Shown piece by piece: positions 8,925 through 19,801 of a DNA stretch of 64,000 nt. This stretch comes from Phycisphaeraceae bacterium D3-23 (GTDB taxonomy: Bacteria; Planctomycetota; Phycisphaerae; Phycisphaerales; Phycisphaeraceae): NCBI GenBank assembly GCA_039555135.1, contig CP114179.1:744001-808000 (forward strand), written 5' to 3'. Position 1 is the first letter of the stretch; every line of letters begins with the position of its first letter. The position numbers and the translations under genes were made by a program. The notes below the pieces were generated by a model, which saw nothing but the letters and a program-made list of their open reading frames with translations, was not told the DNA's origin and did no database searches.

Positions 8925-8965
8925 ACGGGGGGCTCGGGTCGGAGGGGACTCGGCCCCCCGTCTTT
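8925..8965 (+). terminator. Rho-independent terminator after coiled-coil gene
   Basis: Perfect arms ACGGGGGGC (8925-8933) and GCCCCCCGT (8953-8961) are followed by CTTTC. The U-tract is weak, so moderate strength is expected. Confidence 0.6.
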
Positions 8966-9040
8966 CATTAGCTACGCCAAGGGCACGAGTTAGGGATACC
9001 ATACCCCCTCGGGAGAACGCCCCGCCGGGCGGCCACGTTC

Positions 9041-9068
9041 TTGACACCGGCCCGGCCTTCGCTACACT
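9041..9068 (+). promoter_or_regulatory. Sigma-70-type promoter of rplM-rpsI
   Basis: A perfect -35 TTGACA (9041-9046), a 16-base spacer and -10 TACACT (9063-9068) lie upstream of rplM. The predicted start near 9075 gives a leader of about 160 bases before the ATG at 9235. That is long enough to hold a ribosomal-protein autoregulatory structure, though I cannot assign one. The rest of 8966-9040 shows nothing recognisable. Confidence 0.75.
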
Positions 9069-9234
9069 ACGCGGCTCGCCCTGACGCCCCCCCCGGCTCG
9101 GCGGCGCGCGATCCCGTGGGGTACCGATCTCCACCACGAACAACGCTCATACCACGCCCCACGCGTTTTCCAGCAGCCCCGCCCCGACGCGCCGCCCACG
9201 CGGTACGCATCGACCGGCGAACCGGACCGACGAC

Positions 9235-9678
9235 ATGAACCGCCAAACCACCCACGCCAAGAACAACGAGGTCCCCCGCAACTGGGTCCAGGTCGACGCC
9301 ACCGACCAGGTGCTCGGCCGCCTCGCCACCGAAATCGCGATGGTCCTCATGGGCAAGAACAAGCCCGAGTACACGCCGCACCACGATGTCGGCGACTTCG
9401 TTGTGGTCCTGCACTGCGACAAGATCAAGCTCACCGGCAAGAAGCTGGACCAGAAGCACCTCCGCCGCTTCTCGGGCCACCCCTCGGGCCAGAAGCTCAC
9501 CAGCTACCGCGACGTGCTCGCCGACAAGCCCGAGCGGCTGATCGAAAACGCCGTCCGCCGCATGTTGCCCAAGAACAAGCTCGGCGCACGCATGATCACC
9601 AAGCTGAAGGTGTACCCCGGCGGCGACCACCCGCACACCGCACAGAACCCCAAGACACTTGAACTGCAAACCGCCTGA
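9235..9678 (+). CDS. rplM: 50S ribosomal protein L13
   Basis: L13 is an early-assembling large-subunit protein. The family core is clear: WVQVDATDQVLGRLAT near the N-terminus, KNKPEYTPHHDVGDFVVV, KLDQKHLRRFSGHPSG, and the C-terminal block RRMLPKNKLGARMITKLKVY with the closing PHTAQNP. At 147 residues it has the usual length. It is followed after 41 bases by rpsI, the conserved bacterial L13-S9 pair, and the two share the promoter at 9041 and the terminator at 10259. Confidence 0.98.
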   Translation: MNRQTTHAKNNEVPRNWVQVDATDQVLGRLATEIAMVLMGKNKPEYTPHHDVGDFVVVLHCDKIKLTGKKLDQKHLRRFSGHPSGQKLTSYRDVLADKPERLIENAVRRMLPKNKLGARMITKLKVYPGGDHPHTAQNPKTLELQTA

Positions 9679-9719
9679 ACATCCGACGAAGCGAACGTCG
9701 AAGATAGGTCTGACTAAGC

Positions 9720-10232
9720 ATGAGCGAAGAAGCCAACACCGAACCCGCCGTTGAAACCCTGGACACCGCCGTCCTCGCCGTCGCCGAAGAAGCGGCACCG
9801 GTCGAAGAGGTCCGCCCCCTCGCCGAGCCCGCCAAGCCCGACGCCGGCGGCTTTGTCTGGGGCACCGGCCGACGCAAGTCCGCCGTCGCACGCGTCCGGG
9901 TCAAGCCCGGCAGCGGCAAGTTCCTCATCAAAGGCAAGGAAGTCAAAGACTTCTTCTCCGAGCCCCAGCACCAGGCCCAGTGCCTCGCGCCCCTCAAGGC
10001 CACTGATACCGAGGGCAAGCTCGACATCCACGTCAACACCCACGGCGGCGGCATCACCGGACAGGCCGGCGCCGTCATGCTCGGCCTCGCCCGGGCGCTC
10101 AAGGGCTACGACCCCACCCTCGAACAAGCCCTCCGCGACGAAAACTTCCTTACCCGCGACCCCCGCGAAGTCGAACGCAAGAAGTACGGCCAGCGCGGCG
10201 CACGACGCAAGTTCCAGTTCTCGAAGCGCTAA
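9720..10232 (+). CDS. rpsI: 30S ribosomal protein S9
   Basis: S9 is a small-subunit head protein whose C-terminal tail contacts P-site tRNA. The S9 core starts at GTGRRKSAVARVRVKPGSGK and includes HVNTHGGGITGQAGAVMLG and LTRDPREVERKKYGQ, and it ends with the canonical basic tail RRKFQFSKR. The 170 residues exceed the usual 130 because of an acidic, Ala/Glu/Pro-rich N-terminal extension of about 40 residues, frequent in GC-rich lineages. It is the second gene of the rplM operon. Confidence 0.98.
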   Translation: MSEEANTEPAVETLDTAVLAVAEEAAPVEEVRPLAEPAKPDAGGFVWGTGRRKSAVARVRVKPGSGKFLIKGKEVKDFFSEPQHQAQCLAPLKATDTEGKLDIHVNTHGGGITGQAGAVMLGLARALKGYDPTLEQALRDENFLTRDPREVERKKYGQRGARRKFQFSKR

Positions 10233-10258
10233 GCGCGACGAGGTACAAGTCAAGCACC

Positions 10259-10296
10259 AAGAAGTCCACGCTCGACGAGCGTGGACTTCTTTTTTG
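10259..10296 (+). terminator. Rho-independent terminator of rplM-rpsI
   Basis: A perfect 15-bp stem (10259-10273 with 10277-10291) has a GAC loop and is followed by a run of T. This is a strong, textbook terminator. Confidence 0.95.
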
Positions 10297-10355
10297 TATT
10301 GCTTGTATCATCCGAAGTTGGTTCAGGCCTGCCTCCGACACAAGCGAGCGATCCT

Positions 10356-11141
10356 ATGAGCAGTGTCCTCCCCGACGCCAAAAAGGCCGCCACGGCCAGC
10401 TACGTCATCCCGATCCTGGCGGTTGCCATCTCGTTCTTCCTCAGCACAGCCCAGGGAGAAAACGAAGACTTCGTGCTAGAAATCGCAATTGCCCAGACTT
10501 TGGCAATCGTTCTTGTCTGCCTCGCAGGTGTCGTCCTTGCGATCTCGGCACTGTTCCGCATATCGAAAACAGGGCCTAAGGGCGTCCTGGGTCCTAGCAT
10601 CGCTGGCATCCTCTTGAACATGTTTGTGTTGATCCTAATGATCGGTGGGGCAATGCATGCCACAAAACTCCACGCGGGCAACTTCTGGACAAAATACACA
10701 AACAATGCAGGTGGGTACTCTGTCGATCTGAAAGGTATTCGAAGCGAAAAAATGGAACAGATAAATCTAAGCAGAGGCGGGGGAACAATCCTTGTGGCAC
10801 GACGTACTGGAACATCTTCAAAAGGACGCGTCATGATGTTTGCTGAAGATGTCTTGCTGCCAATCGAGCTTGCAGATGCAAGTGATAGTGACATTATCAA
10901 CATGCTGGTCGATCAACATATAGCGCACTGGCAGGGACAGGAAACTGGCCGTGACCCGCTGAGGGGCGGGGATCGCGGATACATAATCCATGCCACCAGA
11001 ACCAACCCGCCGGGGCGTATGGAATTCGTAGTCCGACGTGCGGGAGACCTCGTCTACATCCTCGCTTACATCACCGAAGACAGCGATTTCAATGAGGAAG
11101 ACTTGAACCGATTCTTCGATTCGTTTCGATGGCTCCTGTAG
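10356..11141 (+). CDS. Membrane protein with C-terminal soluble domain
   Basis: The 261-residue product has three predicted transmembrane helices in its first 100 residues (YVIPILAVAISFFL, LAIVLVCLAGVVLAISALF, GPSIAGILLNMFVLILMIG). The N-terminal part resembles small DUF4190-like multi-helix modules. The C-terminal 150 residues contain a basic-to-acidic soluble domain ending DLNRFFDSFRWLL, reminiscent of PsbP/DUF1795-type folds, but this is a weak impression. The ATG at 10356 was chosen because the longer frame starts inside the rpsI terminator. Base composition is more AT-rich than the flanks. Function unknown. Confidence 0.8.
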   Translation: MSSVLPDAKKAATASYVIPILAVAISFFLSTAQGENEDFVLEIAIAQTLAIVLVCLAGVVLAISALFRISKTGPKGVLGPSIAGILLNMFVLILMIGGAMHATKLHAGNFWTKYTNNAGGYSVDLKGIRSEKMEQINLSRGGGTILVARRTGTSSKGRVMMFAEDVLLPIELADASDSDIINMLVDQHIAHWQGQETGRDPLRGGDRGYIIHATRTNPPGRMEFVVRRAGDLVYILAYITEDSDFNEEDLNRFFDSFRWLL

Positions 11142-11146
11142 CCCAG

Positions 11147-12031
11147 CTATCGCCGCCCGATCTTCCGCTGCACATTCTCCATCGTCCCGCGCTCGGTCAC
11201 TTGGCCGGTGCGGAGCATGAGGGTGACTAGGGCCATGAGCGTGGCGATGGTGAAGCCGAAGGCGAGGATCGATGCCGCCCCGCGCAGGCCGAGGACCTGG
11301 AAGAAGCCGCCCTCGGTCGGGTCACGGCCAATCGCGAAGAGCACGTCCACCGGCTCGAGCGACGCGAGGGCGCGGCGGGCCTCGGCGGTTTGCCGGTCGG
11401 CCTCGTGCCGCTCCGCGTCGGCGAAATCGGTCTGCGACTGCTCGTCGCGCGTCAGTGGCACGGGCACCTCGATCGATACCGGGTCGAGCATCACGGACTC
11501 CACATACGCCACGTCGATGCGGTAGCGGCCTGGCTCGGGCACGACCATCGTCCACACGCCCGTGCCCTGCCGGCCTGTCCCGTCCGACCGGCCGTAGATC
11601 ACCGCGGTGTCGCGGTCCTGATCGAATTCGTCGGCGATGTCGCCTGTCTGCCCGAGCAGCCGCACGTGCAGCGCATCGCCCCCGTCGGCGGGCGCAACCC
11701 GGCACGTCATCGCGGGCATCGTCGGCGTCGTCCAGACCTGGTGCCTGGGCGTGTCAAACGACGCGCCCTCGAAGTCGCCGAGGTTCTCGTAGTACACGAC
11801 GTACTCGCCCGGCTCGGCGAGATCGAGGACCACACCGCCCGCATCGGTCGGCCCGACAAAACGCTGCATCGACTCGATCTGCGCCCAGGCCCGGCTGCGC
11901 CCATCCAGCACCGCTGCAACAAACACGCCGCCCGAGACGAGCAGGAGCAAGAACGCCAGCACGTACCAACCGCGCGACGGGCGTTTGCGCGGCGGGTCGG
12001 CGGAATCACTCGTCGCTTGGGCCGGGTCCAA
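11147..12031 (-). CDS. Two-helix membrane protein with large extracytoplasmic domain
   Basis: The 294-residue product has a cytoplasmic Pro/Arg-rich start, a transmembrane helix (about residues 22-43, WYVLAFLLLLVSGGVFVAAVL), an extracytoplasmic region of about 200 residues and a second helix near the C-terminus (about 252-275). The middle region has repeated beta-like phrases (EPGEYVVYYENLG and EPGRYRIDVAYVE), suggesting two beta-sandwich units. It begins 2 bases after the stop of the gene at 12034-12936, so the two are probably translated together and may act as a pair. I do not recognise a functional family. Confidence 0.8.
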   Translation of the reverse strand: MDPAQATSDSADPPRKRPSRGWYVLAFLLLLVSGGVFVAAVLDGRSRAWAQIESMQRFVGPTDAGGVVLDLAEPGEYVVYYENLGDFEGASFDTPRHQVWTTPTMPAMTCRVAPADGGDALHVRLLGQTGDIADEFDQDRDTAVIYGRSDGTGRQGTGVWTMVVPEPGRYRIDVAYVESVMLDPVSIEVPVPLTRDEQSQTDFADAERHEADRQTAEARRALASLEPVDVLFAIGRDPTEGGFFQVLGLRGAASILAFGFTIATLMALVTLMLRTGQVTERGTMENVQRKIGRR

Positions 12032-12033
12032 AC

Positions 12034-12936
12034 TTACGCTCCATCCGCGGGCGTCGGGCCCGGCGCGTCGCCCGGCGTTTCGGGCGCGGCGGGGTCGGGC
12101 GTCGCCGCGTCATCGGGCGCATCCGCGGCCTCGTCGTCTACGTCTTCCGCGCCCAGCGTGAACATCCGCACGATATCGTCGGGCGTGCCGAACTGCCCGT
12201 CGGGGCCGGCGCTGCGCAACTCGTAGTCCCGACCGCTGCCCGCGTTGTAGCGGAGGTTGTTGCCCCACTCGTCGCGGTAGCGGTCGCCCATCGTGTTCTG
12301 CACCCGGTCCCACGGCGGGCTGTTGTACTCGCCCTCATAGGTGTTTTCGATCTCGTCGTGCGCATCCTCGAGGGTCTGGCTGGTCGAGTGGTTCCCGAAG
12401 CCGCCGGGGTTGGGGTTGCCGTAGTAGTTGGGCGCGGTGAAGGGGTGGGTCTGGTCGTCGGCGGTTCCGAACTGCGTATCGGGGCCCGCGCTGATGATCT
12501 CGTAGTTCTGCGCATCGATCCGGCGGTAACGGAAGGCGGTGTCCCAATCGTCCTCGTACCAGTCCACGAGTTGCTGACCCGCCGCGTCGTCGGGGAGCGC
12601 GTTGTGCATGTAGAAGTAGTCGTCGATCTGATACTGCGCATCGTAGATCGAGTAGTTGGGGATCTGCGACTGGATCACGTAGAACATCACCCAGAGCAGC
12701 GCCCACAGCAGCGTGCCCATCACGCCGATGATCAGCCCGGCGATCGCGAAGCCGCGCGGCTGCTTGAACACCGCGGGGATACTGATCACCGCGCCGATCG
12801 GGCACAGCGCGCCCAGGCACAGCACCATCCCGACGATCGACACAATAAACCCCGCGAGCCCGAGGCCGTTGGTCGGCTGCGGGGACGGTGGCGTGTAAGT
12901 CCGTGTCGCTTGTTGTGGGTATGGGGCTTGGGTCAT
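12034..12936 (-). CDS. DUF4190-like membrane protein with two pseudopilin-type tail motifs
   Basis: The 300-residue product begins with a Pro/Gln-rich cytoplasmic stretch, followed by two or three hydrophobic helices (LAGFIVSIVGMVLCLGALCPIG, GFAIAGLIIGVMGTLLWALLW), a DUF4190-like arrangement. The extracytoplasmic part contains SAGPDTQFGTADD and, 85 residues later, SAGPDGQFGTPDD. This S-x-GPD-x-x-x-GT-x-DD pattern is the calcium-binding C-terminal signature of type II secretion major pseudopilins (GspG), here present twice with no prepilin-type N-terminus. The tail is Asp/Ala/Pro-rich and disordered. It is paired with the gene at 11147. Function unknown. Confidence 0.8.
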   Translation of the reverse strand: MTQAPYPQQATRTYTPPSPQPTNGLGLAGFIVSIVGMVLCLGALCPIGAVISIPAVFKQPRGFAIAGLIIGVMGTLLWALLWVMFYVIQSQIPNYSIYDAQYQIDDYFYMHNALPDDAAGQQLVDWYEDDWDTAFRYRRIDAQNYEIISAGPDTQFGTADDQTHPFTAPNYYGNPNPGGFGNHSTSQTLEDAHDEIENTYEGEYNSPPWDRVQNTMGDRYRDEWGNNLRYNAGSGRDYELRSAGPDGQFGTPDDIVRMFTLGAEDVDDEAADAPDDAATPDPAAPETPGDAPGPTPADGA

Positions 12937-12954
12937 GGTGCAAAGAGAAACAAG

Positions 12955-12980
12955 GTGGGGCAGGCATTCCTGTCTGCCCG
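12955..12980 (+). repeat. Dispersed repeat, family D copy 1
   Basis: GTGGGGCAGGCATTCCTGTC and the bases after it contain a short palindrome around ATTCC. Related copies lie at 34086, 50915 and 50964-51062. This copy sits in the spacer after gyrB. Confidence 0.7.
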
Positions 12981-12998
12981 AATGAACCGATCTACGTA

Positions 12999-15740
<2,742 letters not shown>

Positions 15741-15744
15741 CTAG

Positions 15745-15774
15745 ATTCTACCAGAATCGGCCCCTCCCCACCAA
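15745..15774 (-). promoter_or_regulatory. Candidate gyrB promoter
   Basis: On the minus strand, TTGGTG (15769-15774), an 18-base spacer and a good -10 TAGAAT (15745-15750) lie about 85 bases upstream of the gyrB ATG. The -35 matches the consensus only in part. Confidence 0.4.
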
Positions 15775-15824
15775 CGCGTAGGGCGCTAAAAACAGGCGAA
15801 AAACAGCGGGAAAATGCGGCGTTT

Positions 15825-18800
15825 CTACTCGCGGTCCGCCGGGTGGACACCCGACCCGTGCGCCGCCTCGCCGGGCACCCTGGCGACCGGCGGCTGCTCG
15901 CCCGCCTCGAGCGCCGCGACCTTCGCCCGGCAGCGCTGCGCGACCGTCGCCGTCTCGGGGTCGGCATCCATCGACTCGGGCGCAATACGCAGGTCGCGCG
16001 CCGTCGTCCAATGCCGCTGCGCCGCGCCGACATTACCCCGGGCATAAAGGATGTCGCCCATGTGGTCCAGCAGCACGGCCCTGGACCCGCCGCGCGGGTC
16101 GGGGGCACCCTCGGGCAGCTCATACGCGCGGTGCTCGATCTGCTGACGCGCGATCGCCTCGGTCATGTACCGCTGCGCCTCCTCGAACCGGCCCAGCTTG
16201 TAGAGCACCCAGCCCATCGAATCGAGGTACGACGAGACTTCGGGCTCGGCATCAAGCGCACGCTGGATCATCAACTCGGCCGCGAGGAGCTCCTTGTCCG
16301 CCACCGCCCACTGGTAGCCCAAGCTGTTATTGAGCGACGCATCATCGGGGAACCGCGCAAGCTGCACTAGATACGCCGGCTCGGCCTGTTCCCTCCCCAC
16401 CGCCTGCGACAGGTCAAAGAGAAGCGACGTCGCGATCCCGCCGGTCATCGGCATGCCCGGCAACACGCCCTCCGCGTCGAGCGCGAACGTCTCATACACC
16501 AGCGCTGCGACCTGCTCCATGTCGTCGTGCTCGATCGCGTAGTCGATCTGTTCGTACACCTTGCTAAGCCCCTGCGGGAGCAGGGCGATCCAGCGCCGCT
16601 TCGCCGCGTCGGCGCGGGCCGTGTCGCCCAGCGCGGTGTAGGCATCGATCAAGGCATCCAGGGCCGTGGCGTCATCGGGGTTTGCTTCGAGCATCGCCTC
16701 GATGATCGGCAGCGCGCGTTCAGGCCGGTTCACACGGTCCAGCAGGCTATTGATTTCCATCAGCCGGGCCGTGCGCGAATCCGGCAGGTACTGCGAGAGC
16801 CGTGGCAGGATCGTCCGGTTGTAGAACGTGATAAAGGCATCAAGATCGCGGGCGCGGTTGCGGCCCGGCTGGATATAGCGGTGAAGACTCAGGGCTGCGC
16901 TGTAGACGATTTCACGTGTCGGGAAGCGGGTGAGCAGCCCCTCCAATTGCCGGATCGCCTGGGGCAAGTAGTTCGCTTCGGTCATCACCTGGACCTGCAA
17001 GAGCAGGAGGTCCAGGTCGTTGGGGTGGCGTTCCAGCCGCTTGGCGATCATCTGCTGCGCGGTGTTCAGGTTGATCGCGTGGCGTCGGCTCTCGCGTTCG
17101 TGCGTGCGGCGGTCGACGGCGTTGGCCTGCGCGGGGAGCTCACCCGGGTCGGCGCTCAAACGGAGGTAGTCGATGTAGGCGGCGAATCGGTCCCACGCGT
17201 CGTCGTAGCCGACCTCGCCCAGCAGCGTCGCGGCCTGTGCGAACTTGTCGTCTTCCTGCGTGCCCAGCGCGATCAGCAGGCGCGCAAACGCGAGTTGTGT
17301 CGGCGCGTCGTCGGGCTCATGGGTGAGTGCCCGGGCGTAGGCGGTCACAGCGTCTTCGTACCGGCCCACGCCGAGGTAGCCCGACGCCGTGAGGCGGAGC
17401 AGCATGGCGTTGTCGGTGTCGCGGATCTCAGGGCGGCGCATCGCGCGGATCAGCGCGACGGCGTCGATGTTTTGGTTCAACAGCGCAGCGGCGTAGTCGT
17501 TGGCGCGTCGTGGCTCGCGGCGCATCGCGCTGGCGGTGAGTGCGAAGGCGCGGGCCAGGGCCTCGGGGTCGTCTTGGGTTGCGCGGCCGGCGCTACGCAG
17601 CAGCGCGATCGCGCGGCGGAAGGTGTCCAGCCGAGCGGGCTGGTCTGCAAGCCAGGCGTCGATCAGGCCGATGGTCTGCGCCTGGGGCAGCACGACCGCG
17701 CGGGCGGCGACGAGCGGAAAGTGCCCGGCCGGGGCTTGTTCTTGTGCCGCGACGAGCTGCGCGTCCAGTGCGCCGGCGTCGATCCCCTGCTCGATGAGAT
17801 AGCCGATGAGCGCCGCATCGAACTCGGTCGCGCGGGGGCTGGCGAGGAACGCAACGGCTTGCTCAACAGCGTCATTGGGCAGGCGCTCTAAGAGCAGGGC
17901 ATAGACCCGCCGGGTGGCAAGCGCGGCGGGGTCGCTCGCGCGCTCGATGTTGGCCGACTGGAAGGCGGTGAGTGCGGCGCCGGGGTCGTTGCGGCGTAGG
18001 TGCAGGTCGCCGATGCGTTGGCGGATGTCGGCGGTGCGTTCACGGATGATGTAGAGCTCTCGGCCCGCAGGTGATTGGGCATCGGGCTCGATCTCTGATG
18101 CGAGCACGCGTTCATACAAGGTGATCGCCGCGAGCGCATCCCCGATTTCATCGAGCGCAACCGCGCGGGTGTAGTCGGCCACACAAAGCGCAGCCGGGTT
18201 CGATGCCGGGGCGGCTGCGTCTGCAGCACTAACCGATGCCGCGAGCGACAGCGCCTCGTCCCACGCGCCTTGCTCCAGTGCCAGACGGGCGAGGATGACA
18301 CGGACCTCGGTGTCGGCCGGGTCGAGCCCGGCCGAGCGGCGGAGGTTGGCTGCGCCGAGCACGTGGTTGCCGCCACGCACGTAGGCGAGTCCCAACGTCC
18401 GCGCCACAAGCGGGTGGCCCGGCGCGAGGCGCTCGGCTTCAAGCAGCGATTCGATCGCGTCGAAGCTGCGGCCGTCACGCATCAACGCCAGCGCCCGGTC
18501 GAGTGAGCGCTGCGCCAATGGCGACAACGCGGCGACGGGGTCGGCCTGTTCATCGGCCTCGAACGCCGCGGGCTCGATGTCGGCCAGCGCCTCCTCGGCC
18601 GAGCGGTTGAGACGCTCGACATCGACGCCCTCCCCCGCTGTGGAGGCGAATTCATCCGTAAGTCCCGGGGGTAGCGCGATCGCTCGCGCGGCCCCCGCAG
18701 CCACATCAGGGGCATCGGCACCATCACTAAACTCAACATCGACGGGTGGCAGGCCACCGTTCTGCGCGGAAGCAGGACGCCCAATCGACACGCAGCAGGC

Positions 18801-18857
18801 CGCGCAGAAGATGGGCACGGCGAAACGAGCCGAGCGCTCAAAGAAGAGGTGAAACAT
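15825..18857 (-). CDS. Secreted TPR-repeat protein, 1010 aa
   Basis: The N-terminus is a signal peptide (residues 1-31, ending GRPASAQ), so the protein is exported. Clear tetratricopeptide repeats begin near residue 120 (RSFDAIESLLEAERLAPGHP, VRGGNHVLGAANLRRSAGLD) and recur throughout; the last ones are YLDSMGWVLYKLGRFEEAQRYM and DILYARGNVGAAQRHWTTAR. TPR arrays hold protein partners; length and layout resemble outer-membrane-associated TPR proteins of polysaccharide or secretion systems. No enzymatic domain is visible. The stop of the upstream hisG lies 20 bases from its start, so co-transcription is likely; the link with histidine synthesis is probably only positional. Confidence 0.9.
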   Translation of the reverse strand: MFHLFFERSARFAVPIFCAACCVSIGRPASAQNGGLPPVDVEFSDGADAPDVAAGAARAIALPPGLTDEFASTAGEGVDVERLNRSAEEALADIEPAAFEADEQADPVAALSPLAQRSLDRALALMRDGRSFDAIESLLEAERLAPGHPLVARTLGLAYVRGGNHVLGAANLRRSAGLDPADTEVRVILARLALEQGAWDEALSLAASVSAADAAAPASNPAALCVADYTRAVALDEIGDALAAITLYERVLASEIEPDAQSPAGRELYIIRERTADIRQRIGDLHLRRNDPGAALTAFQSANIERASDPAALATRRVYALLLERLPNDAVEQAVAFLASPRATEFDAALIGYLIEQGIDAGALDAQLVAAQEQAPAGHFPLVAARAVVLPQAQTIGLIDAWLADQPARLDTFRRAIALLRSAGRATQDDPEALARAFALTASAMRREPRRANDYAAALLNQNIDAVALIRAMRRPEIRDTDNAMLLRLTASGYLGVGRYEDAVTAYARALTHEPDDAPTQLAFARLLIALGTQEDDKFAQAATLLGEVGYDDAWDRFAAYIDYLRLSADPGELPAQANAVDRRTHERESRRHAINLNTAQQMIAKRLERHPNDLDLLLLQVQVMTEANYLPQAIRQLEGLLTRFPTREIVYSAALSLHRYIQPGRNRARDLDAFITFYNRTILPRLSQYLPDSRTARLMEINSLLDRVNRPERALPIIEAMLEANPDDATALDALIDAYTALGDTARADAAKRRWIALLPQGLSKVYEQIDYAIEHDDMEQVAALVYETFALDAEGVLPGMPMTGGIATSLLFDLSQAVGREQAEPAYLVQLARFPDDASLNNSLGYQWAVADKELLAAELMIQRALDAEPEVSSYLDSMGWVLYKLGRFEEAQRYMTEAIARQQIEHRAYELPEGAPDPRGGSRAVLLDHMGDILYARGNVGAAQRHWTTARDLRIAPESMDADPETATVAQRCRAKVAALEAGEQPPVARVPGEAAHGSGVHPADRE

Positions 18858-18877
18858 CGTTGGCCCCCATAGTTGGG

Positions 18878-19771
18878 TTAGGGGATCACTTTCCCCAGCG
18901 GGTAGCTGACGATCCCCGTCGCGCCGGCGCGCTTGAGGTCGGGGATCAGGTCACGCTCGACGCACTCATCCGCGATCACCTCGATCGCGACCCACTCGCG
19001 GTCGGCGAGGTCGTTCACCGTCGGCGAATGCTCGGCAGGCAGCAGCGCGATGACAGCGTCGAGGTTGGCACGCGGGATGTTCATCTTGAGCCCGACCTTG
19101 GAGCGAGCACGGATCGCGCCCTGTAAGAGGAGCGCGAGGTCCTCGATCTTGCGCCGCTTGGCCGGGTCGTTCCACGCGTCTTTGTTGGCGATGAGGCGGG
19201 TGGTCGAGGTGAGCAGCGTCGCGATCACGCGGAGGTTGTTGGCGCGGATCGACGAGCCGGTCTCGGTGACATCGACGATCGCGTCGACGAGGCGGGCCTT
19301 GACCTCGGTCGCGCCCCAGGAGAACTCGACCCGGCGGACGTCGACGCCGCGCTCTTTGAAGAAGTTCTGCGTGGTGTTGATCAGCTCGGTCGCGATGATC
19401 TTGCCTTCGAGGTCGGCGGGCTCGCGGATGTCACCCTCTTCGGGCACTGCGAGGACCCATCTGACGGGCTTGCCGGTCGCACGGGAGTAGGCGAGCTCGC
19501 AGACCTCGTGGACGTCGCTGCCGTTCTCGACGACCCAGTCGTGGCCGGTGATGCCGACATCGACGACGGCGTCTTCGACGTAGCGGGACATCTCCTGGGC
19601 GCGAAACATCACGCAGGCGAGCTCGGGGTCGTTGATGTCGGGCGTAAGCGATCGGCTGCGCACGGAGATGTTGTAGCCGGCCCGGTCGAACAGGTCGATG
19701 GTCGGCGACTCGAGCGACCCCTTGGGGATCCCGATACGGAGCAGGGGCTGAGAATCGTTGTCGGCGATCAT
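18878..19771 (-). CDS. hisG: ATP phosphoribosyltransferase (long form)
   Basis: HisG condenses ATP and PRPP, the first and feedback-regulated step of histidine biosynthesis. Characteristic stretches are LRIGIPKGSLESPTIDLFDRAG at the start, DVGITGHDWVVENG, EFSWGATEVKARLVDAIVDV, and the PRPP-binding segment VTETGSSIRANNL. The 297 residues include the C-terminal PII-like regulatory domain (from about residue 215, LKMNIPRANLDAVIALLPA), so this is the long, hexameric, HisZ-independent form. No other his gene is nearby; it lies between a HhH-GPD-like gene (30 bases upstream) and a TPR gene, at the tail of the nusA-infB-rbfA run. Confidence 0.97.
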   Translation of the reverse strand: MIADNDSQPLLRIGIPKGSLESPTIDLFDRAGYNISVRSRSLTPDINDPELACVMFRAQEMSRYVEDAVVDVGITGHDWVVENGSDVHEVCELAYSRATGKPVRWVLAVPEEGDIREPADLEGKIIATELINTTQNFFKERGVDVRRVEFSWGATEVKARLVDAIVDVTETGSSIRANNLRVIATLLTSTTRLIANKDAWNDPAKRRKIEDLALLLQGAIRARSKVGLKMNIPRANLDAVIALLPAEHSPTVNDLADREWVAIEVIADECVERDLIPDLKRAGATGIVSYPLGKVIP

Positions 19772-19801
19772 GATGCGTCTTGGCTTTGCTAGGTCGTCGG
19801 G

